In this document: positions 1 to 9,523 of the stretch, piece by piece | Layout: the number at the start of each line of letters is the position of its first letter | How positions within the stretch are numbered: position 1 is the stretch's first letter | Assembly (NCBI GenBank): GCA_015680905.1 | Contig: CM027377.1 | Span: 64,811,501 to 64,875,500 of the forward strand | Length of the DNA: 64,000 nucleotides | Reading direction: 5' to 3' | From: Coptis chinensis | Lineage: Eukaryota > Streptophyta > Magnoliopsida > Ranunculales > Ranunculaceae | The notes under the pieces: generated by a model | Database searches by the model: none | Seen by the model: only the letters and a program-made list of their open reading frames with translations | Told to the model about the DNA's origin: nothing | Program-made: the position numbers and the translations under genes

Positions 1-1490
1 TGACTTGAGGAGAGAACTCTGAATTAGATTGAAAATCTGAGCTATTGTTCTGAAACTCTGAGCCATAGTTCTGAAAATCTAATCCATCACAGTAGTTCTG
101 AGAAACAAAAGAATTGACATCTTCATAAGCATTATAATCATTGAAATCAGTAAAAGAAATGTCTTCAGTAGGGTATTGTGATGAAGATGCATTGTCACTG
201 ATGCTTGCTAGCATTGCCAATTTGGATGGAGGAATCTTGCCAGCATAAGCATGACTCATTCTATGATGACAATCTATTGCAAGATGTCCTGTTTTGCCAC
301 AAACTTGACATACTGGTCGATTTCCTTGATGAGCAGAAGAAGCTCCACCTTGAGTGTTATAATTTCCTTGATGTGAAGAAGAAGCTCCACCTTGAAAACT
401 TGGATTATACTGCTGAAAACCTCCTCTTGTAGGAACAAATTTGCCCTGCTGACCACTATTGTAGTAACTATTGTTACCTCCTCTGAAATTATTTCCACTA
501 TAATAATTGTTTTGATATCCAGAACCAGACCCTCTGTAATTACCTCTGTTAGGTTGATAACCACCTCGAAATGAACCTTTATTGTACTGAAAATTTCCAT
601 TGTTAAACCCCCTTGTTGTGTAAAAGGCACGTGAGTTGTCATGAGGCGAGACATTGTTCATATCTTCAAGTGACAACTCCTCACTCAGTAAAAAACCATG
701 GAGCTCATCAGGAGTTACAGATTGTTGCCTTGTTCTTATAGAAGTAACAAAGGGTTTGTAATCATTTGTTAATCCTCTCAATGTATGAAATACTATATCT
801 TCATCCTTAACAGTATTTCCAGCAGCAGCTAAAGAATCCGTGACTTGCTTAATATTGTGAAGATACTGAGCTATAGAGAGATTCCCTTTCTTCATATCTT
901 GAAGCTTTCCCTTTTTGCATAACATGAGCAGTAGTAATAGTTGCAAATCATTTTTCCAGAGTCATCCATAATTCATGAGATGAATTCATTCCAATAACAT
1001 ATGGTAACACTTCTAGAGACATTGTGGCATTTAGCCATATGAGTAACGTTTGGTCTCTCCAAGATCCATTCAATATAACCGGGGATTAATCGATTTGTGA
1101 AATTTCCTCTAACATCTCTTTAAAACTTATCGGGACGGGTTTTCGTCCAAGAACAATGTTTAGCATATTAGAATTACATAAAATAGGCATAAAGACATTC
1201 TTCCACATGATATAATTCTCTTTATCTAACTTTAAAGGAACAAGATTTCCAATATTCGAAAGGAAAGATTCTCAAACAAACTTACTAATGAAAGTGGTTC
1301 TGCCATTGTGTGATCATGAAAATTCATTGGAATGTTGTTGAACTGATTGCTAGTAGGTATATTTGATTGATGTTGACTCTGATTTTGATTTTGATTATGA
1401 GTATGATCTGTTGATGGTGAAGATGTTCCTTGATTAGGGATTCGCGGTCGATGTAGAAGGTATAGGTGATTGAACAATTCTTGGAGCCAT
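1..1490 (-). pseudogene. Copia-type gag, broken, runs off left edge
   Basis: This is the N-terminal part of a Ty1/Copia polyprotein read leftward from an ATG at 1490. Gag packages the element's RNA into particles in the cytoplasm. After a Gln/Asn-rich leader (about 1290-1440) comes a UBN2-like gag core (about 1260-700, with a GNLVPLKLD start and a DEDIVFHTLRGL motif), then a Gly/Asn/Tyr-rich tail. A CCHC zinc knuckle, CQVCGKTGHLAIDC, lies at 269-310. The frame is broken by at least TAA at 1086-1088, TGA at 948-950, an early stop near 1432, and frameshifts near 1260 and 907. Protease and pol must lie left of the window. The family call is firm; the copy cannot make full Gag. Confidence 0.85.
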
Positions 1491-1702
1491 TTGAAGAACA
1501 AAATTCTCAATTTGAGATTGATACTGATGAACTCAGTTAATTTGTGAATGATCAAAGATGAAAAATTGAATAAATTTGATGAATTTTGTATTGAATCAAG
1601 AATTTGGATGAATGGAATTGAAAGATTTGTTGTCAATTTGATCATCAACAATGAAATTAAAAATTTAGGGTTTGGATCGATTTAGATCTCTTATGAGCGA
1701 AT

Positions 1703-1714
1703 GCTCTGATACCA
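1703..1714 (-). promoter_or_regulatory. Primer-binding site of the Copia element
   Basis: On the minus strand this reads TGGTATCAGAGC, the plant Copia site complementary to the 3' end of initiator-Met tRNA. It directly follows the LTR and precedes gag, which fixes the element's orientation. Confidence 0.9.
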
Positions 1715-1946
1715 TAAAGAGAAATAAAAAGAGACTTTGTCTCAAAACTGAAAATTAGATTTCTTAACTCATTCCGTCTGTATACATTGTCTATTTATAC
1801 TAAACACTTAACAATGAAAACTAAACTGATTATAGAGAGAAAAATGTTTGTTACAACTGCCTAACTAACTCAAGCTGACGTTGACTCTTTCTGCTGTTTT
1901 ACTGTTTTTCTGAACTGCTATATTCTCTTGCTTATTAACAGCAACA
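1715..1946 (-). repeat. 5' LTR of the Copia element (232 bp)
   Basis: On the minus strand the LTR starts TGTTGCTGTTAATAAG at 1946 and ends at the primer-binding site. It holds a TATAAATAG box. The other LTR is outside the window, so the outer boundary at 1946 rests on the TGTTG start alone and the target duplication cannot be checked. Confidence 0.7.
1791..1800 (-). promoter_or_regulatory. TATA box in the Copia 5' LTR
   Basis: The minus strand reads GTATAAATAG here, about 75 bp upstream of the LTR end. It would start transcription leftward into gag. Confidence 0.7.
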
Positions 1947-2160
1947 CAAATGAGTTTCAATTCTCGAGAGAGAAAGGGATGACGTAAATGACGACAGCAT
2001 GGGGCATGACGTTTTTCTTCAACTTAAAGAGTACTGCTGGTGAGCATCACCACGCTATCTAACGGTTTAGATAGCAACGTGTACCATAATGCCCAAGAGA
2101 TCGATCTTTTAAGATCGGGACTCAGTTGGAAAAATTGGAAACAGAAAAAAAGCAAGGGGC
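1947..2160 (+). promoter_or_regulatory. Upstream region of the uL18 gene with TGACG motifs
   Basis: Only about 215 bp separate the outward-facing Copia LTR from the gene's ATG. TGACG occurs at 1980-1984, 1989-1993 and 2007-2011, a spacing reminiscent of as-1-type bZIP sites. Two short hairpins lie at 2054-2073 and 2103-2116. No clear TATA box was found. Function is inferred from position only. Confidence 0.4.
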
Positions 2161-5100
2161 ATGGCGTGCCTCGTATCTTGTTGTTCAACTACTACAGCTC
2201 CATCCCCATTTCTTCTCTCCTCAGACTTCATTCGAAGCAGAACAAGCAAACCCACTTCTCTTTCCTTCTTTTCTTCACTTCCCCAGTTTAACATATCTGT
2301 AGAAGAATCATTCACAAAACATCCTTTTGCTCCTCCACCCTACAAGGTATGCACTGCACTGTATCTTTCTTTCTTTTTTAGTTTATGTTTCATAACATGT
2401 GGTTTTTAAAAAAATTTGTTTGAGATATATCTGTTTATATGGTGATTAGACTTGTTGAGTGAACTGGGTTTAGTTCAATACTTAATACCCAAGGTTTGTT
2501 GTGTCATGGAGTGTAACTAAACAATGAAGTTGAGTGAATTAGTTGTGTTGGATCGTAAAGATGAAAATTTTGAATGACCCATTTGAAGAGATTCAGTTGA
2601 TGGGCTTGAAAAATAACCAATTATAGTGCATATGCGATGTTGAGCACTGATGTCAGAAAACACATGCATTCTTATGAAGAATCATAGTTGGAGCAAATTA
2701 TAGGGGTATAAATCAGTAGGGCTGGTCATCTAGTCAAGTTACAGTATGTTCAGGCTTGGCTTGTTTTCAAAATGAGCCCTGCTGATATTACAATACGAGT
2801 CAAGCCTGAGTAGCTTGGTTTATTTACCGTTGTAGGATGATATTCAAGTTGAGCTTGTTCATGCTCGGCTCATTTTTTCAACGAGCTTTTAGTTATCCTC
2901 AAGGGCAAGCTCCTTAAGCGGCCAGCGCTAGCTGAGCCTGAGTGGTGGCCAGCCCTACAGATTGGTAGTTAAGTATGTAGTAGTAGAACTAATGAACTAT
3001 GTTCAGGTAAAGGGGAAATTGGATTGTGGTTGGTAGGGGAACTTACTCAATTTTTTTTTTGTGGAAAGCTGTCTGTGTAAACACGTGTAGGTACGTAGAT
3101 TGCACCTATCCGTAATTTCTGTCGACTGTGTGGTGCTATTTTTTTCGATAATATCTGGTTGTAGCATTGAGACGGCAAATAATCTGCGAAAGTAGTAGAT
3201 TGTCCACTAAATTTTCGTTAAACAAGCATGGGAAGTTAATTGAAGGTTACATGGTACCTTGATGAAGCGGTCCATAATTTTAAGGTGTTTTGTGCTATGG
3301 GAATACGTAACCCAGTGGGTAGCATAAGCTTTGTCATTCGTCTAATTTATTGTTCCCCATTTAATCCGTTTATTGTATTTTTTTTCTGCCTCTTGTTTCC
3401 CTAGTATTAGTTTCTAATTTCATTCATTCATTTATTATTATTATTATTATTATTATTAATCATGATAATGGATTTCATTTAAAAAAGAAGGATCTGATGT
3501 GGGTATATGACATCCATTTTTGGAGCATCATTATTCATTTGTTACCTATATCGCAACCAGATTGCAATTTGACAGTTTTAGTTCATGTATTTTTTTGAAG
3601 TTGACTACAGAATGAATTAGAAGGTTTTGGTTTAAATAAAGTGTAAGTCATGGTCCATGATTCAAATGTAAGCCAGCCCATTGTTAAATCGGTTGAGTCC
3701 CTTAGATAAGTACTATTTTCTTCCTTGTCAAATAGGCAAAAATAAAAAACTTGTTGCGAGCTTCACGCTTGGGACTAACTAATGTACTTGCCATACAATA
3801 CTCATTTTCTGTATGTCAATGTTCTCTGCATTGAGGATGTTTTGATACCATCACTTCGTTCTAGATAAAGTTGGTGAACTATAGGAATGAGGAGTGTATA
3901 CTGCACTGCTTTTTTAATTAATTCACTCTGTTTGTGAGGTAGCTATTAAGCTTCATGAGAACAAGGAGTGAAACACAAGCAAGTAGGTCAGGGTCCTCTT
4001 GGAGACTGAACAGAAGATAACACTATAGAAACTATTACGTCCATAGCATGCACGATATGTTTAGCTTCGCTACGTACTAGCCATGTGAACTAATAGTGGC
4101 TTGATTTATGTGGTGTTAGAAGAGGAGATGTTGTTCCCACCCTCACGTGAGGCCTTTTTTGCTAAGCAATTTGTTAGTCCATTGCTTCATTCTACATTCC
4201 TACCTCTAGGATTTAGTCAGTTGGGTGATTGAACTTTTTATGTATGGAATCCTTGTTCAGACTATATGGTTTCCACATCCCAACAGTTTCTCTTATGTAG
4301 TCTATTCTAGTTTAGTTCTGTGGCATTCCATTTAGAACCTGACTGTTTAGATACTTGATTTTGATTAACAAATCAGAACCACTTGTAATAAACTTAGGAG
4401 CAGGTAAAAAGGCAGTTGATAGATGATGAAGAAAGTCTTACACATGAAAAGGACTGGAACACCATTCAGGCATTCAGTAACTCTTGCTAGGAAAAAAAAA
4501 ATCACTCGGCAAATTTCAAAATAGTGGTATGATCAAAGCAATCCAAAAAGCCATTATGTTTATGGGGAAGGAAAAATAGGGATTGGCTAAGAGAAAGAAG
4601 TGCTAATGAGATGACTTAAATTATATTTGGGTCAGCTTTTAATGCAGTGATCTGTATGCGGAGCTCCTGAATGTCTCTCTCTCTAGTTTCACACCTGCTG
4701 TCATGTTCAGATTGTAACATGAGCTTTTTTGTCTTTAGTATGTATATCTTTGAAACAGTAATAATTTGATATAGGGAGGTAGCTTGCTTTACGGATATGT
4801 TCATTTTTTTGTCATTTGTTATTTTGCAAATGTACAAGCTGGGATTCAGCAGACTACGGCCCTACCAGTTTCCTAATTCAAAGTTTATTATTGTTTTGTC
4901 ATTTTGATTTTATTTTTGGAAATGCAATCTGGATTTAGTAGACCCCTGTCAGTTTATTACGTCAAAATTTAATCTCTATTGAACCAGATATTTTCTTAGA
5001 AAAGGGAGTCAAAGAATAGGTGTCTGAAACTTTCATGAGGAGAAGGGAAAGTTGTTTCTTTTATTTTTAATTTGCTCTGATTCATGATCAATGATGACAA

Positions 5101-5545
5101 GTAGGTTCATTGGGAATTTTACTAATTAATTAATTAATTTTTTTAGGGCTTTGTTGTTCATGCTGCTTGGACACGGAGGTCTAAAAGTGAAGCTGCAAAG
5201 AAACCCAACAGGAAATCTTGGAAGCAAAGGACAGATATGTATATGAGGCCTTTCTTATTGAATGTTTTCTTCTCAAAGAGATTTATCCATGCAAAGGTGA
5301 TGCATAGGGGAACCTGCAAAGTGGTCTCCGTTGCTAGCACCAATTCCAGGGATTTAAGAAACACTTTACCTTCCCTCATTGATAACAACGCCTGCAGGAC
5401 CATTGGGACATTGATCGCAGAGCGATCCATGGAAGCTGATGTTTTTGCAATGTCTTATGAACCAAAGAAGGACGAAAGAATTGAAGGTAAGCTTGGGATT
5501 ATCCTTGATACCATAAAAGAGAATGGGATCATATTTGTACCCTAG
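2161..5545 (+). CDS. uL18 (L18p/L5e) family ribosomal protein, two exons
   Basis: Coding exons are 2161-2346 and 5147-5545, joined in phase 0 across a GT-AG intron (donor AAG|GTATGC, acceptor TTTTTTAG|GGC). They give a 194-residue protein. Residues 1 to about 65 are Ser/Thr-rich and look like an organelle transit peptide. The rest matches the plant L18p/L5e family: RPFLLNVFFSKRFIHAKVMH, a central LRNTLPSLIDNNACR block, and SYEPKKDERIEGKLGIILDT near the end. uL18 proteins bind 5S rRNA in the large ribosomal subunit; whether this relative still does so, and in which organelle, is not shown. The ATG at 2161 is the first in frame and gives the expected transit peptide. Extra exons inside the long intron cannot be excluded, but the two exons make a continuous family match. 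Confidence 0.85.
2717..2957. mobile_element. hAT-like MITE in the uL18 intron
   Basis: The ends are inverted repeats, TAGGGCTGGTCATC at the left and the reverse complement of TAGGGCTGGCCACC at the right. The interior is rich in GAGCTTG and GCTCGGCTC words typical of a widespread plant hAT MITE type. No clear 8-bp target duplication was found, so the exact ends are provisional. Confidence 0.6.
3434..3458. repeat. TTA microsatellite
   Basis: About eight TTA units lie within the uL18 intron. Confidence 0.85.
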
Positions 5546-5885
5546 TCAGCCTGTGTTTAGGTTCCAATTTTTGTAGTCATAACTTGTTATTGTTTAGTTA
5601 TGATAAATGGAACAAAAAAAAAACGCGGTACTTCTTTGCTTTCTGAAGAACAGGTTGTACATCAACTAATTACTAGAGTAACCGCGTGTTTGTACTCTAT
5701 TTCTGTAATGCATATTTGCATCTTCAGTATTGCTAATGGTGTGGTGGCGGTGGTTGTTTTGTATGTCTGTAAGTTTATGCAAAGTTTGTACGACTCTTTA
5801 TACACTAAAACATGAAGGACCCAATAAACATAATATGCTTTAGCTTGTTGCCTTATGTGGTGGGCGGGATAGGCATCTTACAGAC
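5546..5885 (+). other. 3' flank and likely 3' UTR of the uL18 gene
   Basis: This AT-rich stretch holds an AATAAA-type signal near 5825, about 280 bp past the stop codon. Short open frames here look spurious. Confidence 0.5.
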
Positions 5886-5888
5886 TTA

Positions 5889-6781
5889 GGGGCCATTTGT
5901 TTTTGCCTCTTATAAGATGTGACTCAGTGATTTTGGATATTTTTTTGGTTTGTTTTTTGCCTCTTATAAGAGGCATTCTACTAGAAATGTCTTATAAGAG
6001 GCTCCAATTCTATAAGTACCAAAATTAGATCTACTTCAATTTTATAAGTCTTATAACTTGAAAAATGACTCAAACACCCCCGTCCATATACCCGTAGCCT
6101 CATTTATCTCTTCTTCCATTTTCATTATCTTATTTTCCAAATAACTCCATTACCCTAACCACCACCACCACCACCATCACCATCACCACTACCACCACCA
6201 TCATTACCTCCACCACCACTACCATCGAACTATTAAGACTATCACCACCACCACTGTGCTATTAAAACCACCACCACCACTACCACCGTACTATTAAGAC
6301 CAATATCATCACCTCCACTACCACCACCACTGTACTATTAAAACTATCACCACCACCATACTATTAAAATATCCATCACTTCTACTACCACCACCATCAC
6401 CATGCTATTAAAACCAATATCATCACCTCCACTACCACCACCACCGTGTTATTAAGACCACTACCACTACCACCGCCAATTAAGGTAGTTTCCTAAAATT
6501 GATATTCTAATTATCAAAATTGATTTGAAACCGAAAATCAAACTATACGTTTATTTCAAATTAATATATTCAAGTTAAATGTGATGTAAAATAGGGTTAT
6601 ATTTGTCAAATAACCATCTATAAGATGTCATGTATTTGTTTTTTCTATTTTTACAAGTGCGTATAAGAGGAACTTAAAATTAAAAACAAACCACTTTATA
6701 AGACCATCTTATAAGACCCTCTTATAACACATGGTCTTATAAGACGCTCTTATAACTTAAACCAAAAAAACAAATAGCCCC
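5889..6781. mobile_element. PIF/Harbinger-like MITE, 893 bp
   Basis: Terminal inverted repeats begin GGGGCCATTTGTTTTT at the left and read GGGGCTATTTGTTTTT from the right. TTA flanks both sides (5886-5888, 6782-6784), matching the 3-bp T-N-A duplication of PIF/Harbinger elements. CTTATAAGA-type words repeat near both ends. The interior has no transposase and carries a CCA-rich minisatellite, which makes it unusually long. Confidence 0.8.
6150..6480. repeat. CCA-rich minisatellite inside the MITE
   Basis: Runs of CCA/CAC triplets alternate with CTATTAARAC words, giving a variable unit of roughly 50-70 bp repeated about six times. It appears to be an expansion inside the MITE rather than coding DNA. 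Confidence 0.75.
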
Positions 6782-6784
6782 TTA

Positions 6785-7349
6785 CACACGCTAGATATAG
6801 GTTTAGAATATATACGCGGGATTTCTTTTTGATTTTGTTTGGTAACATGTGGGAAAGGGATCTATATAGAGTCATATATATATATATGCTTGTTTAATGG
6901 TATCCCACTGATCAACAGAAAAATGACGTAAACTGTATTACCTCAATAAATTGATTTGAACTTTCCAGAACATTGACATTCCTAGTGGAGAAGAAACTGC
7001 ATTCTGTTATCCTATTATTCCCAGGCCCCTTCTATTATCAGATCGAACTTTTGGTCGGATATGTTGAGTAATGTTTGAGTGATGTCATTAGTCCATGTTA
7101 GAAGGCTAAAAATTGAACGTATAGAACAATTCCGTAGAACCTTTGCAGTTAACCAATAGTTTGTTAGGTTTCAATAGAATTTTGGGTACGGCATATTATC
7201 TTTGCCCTTCTAAGATACTGTATTGGTTCATAACTGAACAATTAGTACAAATCCCCCGTCAATCCTGGTTCAGCAAATGGTCTATAAATACGTTTGGGCG
7301 TAGCCACCAAAAATGCGTGTAAGAGGTTGTGAATTGTAGGCTGCAGTAA
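6785..7349. other. Intergenic stretch, nothing recognised
   Basis: A short TA run lies near 6878. No gene, repeat end or conserved motif was recognised. Confidence 0.5.
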
Positions 7350-7649
7350 TCATGTAGAATGAGGAGGCCAATTTGCCAAGGCATCTGCCACCAATTTGGA
7401 TCTCCATCTCTGCGATTCCTTCCAATTGTAGCATCTCCATGACTGGCTACAGATTGTTGTCAGAACTTTTGTCTGTCTTGATCGTGAACACAATTTGAAA
7501 CCTGATAATGCACTGGTTAGTAAGGTGGAATCTACCTCAATTGTTTGAACCTCGACACTATGAATCCCAGCCTGGACTATCGTCTGAGTTGCAATATGCA
7601 ATTGGATTTGTGCCATGTTATTTGTAAGTACAGTTGCTGTTGAAGACAC
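7350..7649 (-). pseudogene. RNase H-like (RVT_3) fragment
   Basis: Read leftward, this 99-residue frame has the layout of the RNase H domain found at the end of plant LINEs and in related host genes: IEVDSTLLTSAL supplies an acidic motif, and KLVADALANW matches the terminal VADxLA motif. The N-terminal catalytic block is missing. It is probably a LINE remnant, although a decayed host RNase H-like gene would look the same. Confidence 0.45.
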
Positions 7650-8012
7650 TTGCTTTTTCTTTTGTATTCCTGCCTAACAGATGCTAAACTTAAATTCAGG
7701 CAATATTTGTTATCCTCCAATCCTTTAAAATCCTGAAATGATCAAAGCAACAGATGAGTTAAGTTCTGATGATGTACGCTAGGAAACAACACAAAGACGT
7801 GCTTCTTGCAAAACTGATGATAATCAAGGAGGTGCTTCTAGTAGAACAGGCTACATATGCTGCTTAGCTTGAAAACCACAAGCCACCAGTACATCAGATT
7901 TCTTAATGACAAAGTAAAAGCCTACTATTAAAAGAATCATCTGATGTTCAAAGGAACACTTATTTTCCAAGATGTTGCAAAAATAGGTCTCGACTTGAAC
8001 TAGGGATGGGTC
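7650..8012. other. Intergenic stretch, nothing recognised
   Basis: No supported gene or repeat was seen. It ends at the AAACA target duplication of the solo LTR. Confidence 0.5.
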
Positions 8013-8674
8013 AAACATGTTGGGATGGGCCTAATGGGCCTTGATATTTTGGCAACTATTTGCCAAAATGAATCTACCGAAATTTCAGCTACATTCTAAA
8101 ACAAAGTTAGGGTTTAGAAGAGAGAAAGTGAGACAAAATTGGTTGCTAGGGTTTGGGATTTAGTGCCTCTTTTGAGAGAGCTTTGGAAGAAAAAAGACTT
8201 GAGTCTTCTCTTTATTTTTTTATGCCCAAACTTTTTGGTAGTTGTCTATACCATTGAAAGTTGTAGAGTTGAGAGAACATTGTTGTGAGGAGAGAAAAAG
8301 AGAGATTTGTGAGTTCCAAAAACGACTAAAAAGGGTATTGAACTTTACAAGTTTTGACAATATGGGGACTAAATTTTTTTTCAGTCAAATTGGAGACCAA
8401 ACTTTTTAATTTTTGCAATGTGGGGGCATGTATAACATGATATCTAAATTTCTCACACGGTGTTTCACAATTCGAATTAATTTCTATGGTCATGAGATTG
8501 TAGCATGAATATACTTTGTTGAGAAAATATATAACAATGTATGTAACTTGTGAATTATGAAACACCGTGTGAGAAATTTAGACTACGTGTAACTAGTCAT
8601 CTTTAACCGAAAAAACAGTTTAGTCCCCATATTCTCAAAACTTGTAAAGTTCGATACCATTTTTAATCGTTTGT

Positions 8675-9028
8675 TGTATGAACCTCAAAGTCTCAAATGG
8701 GAATCCCTAAGATCAACAATTCAGTTCCCAGTCAATCACTATTCCCCCTCTTTTCTGTCCTCCCCTTTTTTCCTCTCTCTCTTTCCTCTCTTTCTTGCTT
8801 AGTGGCCCCCCCCTTTTCATCTCTCCTTCCTCTTCTTTTTATACCACTCCCCTTTTCATCTGGGTCATCCATCTGTCTCTTCATCTAACGGCTTCCTGTT
8901 AGTCGTACCTCGGCCACGTCTTCCCCTAGGGTTCTGCAGCTCCGTTCCACTGCTCCCCACCTACCTAATTACATTACCCCCACCTCTCCTCTTTGACTTA
9001 GTACACAGTTCTATTCTGGGCCACTACA
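8675..9028 (-). repeat. 3' LTR of the Tat element
   Basis: It spans TGTATGAACCTC to CACTACA on the plus strand and matches the copy at 19072-19432 throughout. Most differences are in pyrimidine runs near 8765-8820. Confidence 0.9.
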
Positions 9029-9045
9029 GATGCCCCTTCTTGACT
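9029..9045 (-). promoter_or_regulatory. Polypurine tract of the Tat element
   Basis: The minus strand reads GTCAAGAAGGGGCATC right before the 3' LTR, where plus-strand DNA synthesis is primed. Confidence 0.7.
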
Positions 9046-9270
9046 TCGCGGCCATATGATGGGCTCGAGGTCGAGAACTCTTCCCGTTCTCTCTCCTCTT
9101 TTGCTATTACCTGTCCACCTTGGGAAGCGTGTGATGTGAGAGGCACTCATCACACGCGTTCTTTCTGATGGCCCCTGGTTTCCCGTGCAACCACGTGTCA
9201 TCCTACGACTGGATCCACAGCTGATGCTTCGTTTTCCTCACCGACTGAATTTATCCTTTTGCCCCCGACC

Positions 9271-9278
9271 TATTTAAA
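9271..9278 (+). promoter_or_regulatory. TATA-like box of the antisense gene
   Basis: TATTTAAA follows a C-rich stretch about 250 bp upstream of the ATG. Pyrimidine-rich leader sequence follows it, as in plant core promoters. The role is inferred from position. Confidence 0.5.
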
Positions 9279-9523
9279 CCACTCGCCCCTATCTCTTGCT
9301 CTCCCTTGGCTCACTCCTATCTTTTTTCCTCCTCCTCCAAACCTTCACTGGTGTGCGTGTATTTCCTAGTGGTGATCTCCCTAGCACCTTCCTTCTTCTC
9401 CGGCTACCTCTCAAGACCTCACTGACTCCTTTTCCCCACTGAAAGGTATGTTTTCTTGACCTTTTCTTCTTTTAGTTGTACTGTTTTCCCCTTCTCATTG
9501 CGATCTAAATCGATTCTTAGAGT

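Larger units (their letters stand above)
2347..5146 (+). other. 2.8-kb intron of the uL18 gene
   Basis: The intron is AT-rich and far longer than both exons together. It holds a hAT-like MITE (2717-2957) and a TTA microsatellite (about 3434-3458). No open coding segment with a recognisable product was seen in it. Confidence 0.8.

Noticed and set aside
8697..8888. Hydrophobic 63-residue frame
   Set aside because: It is a pyrimidine-rich part of the Tat LTR and is repeated in the other LTR.
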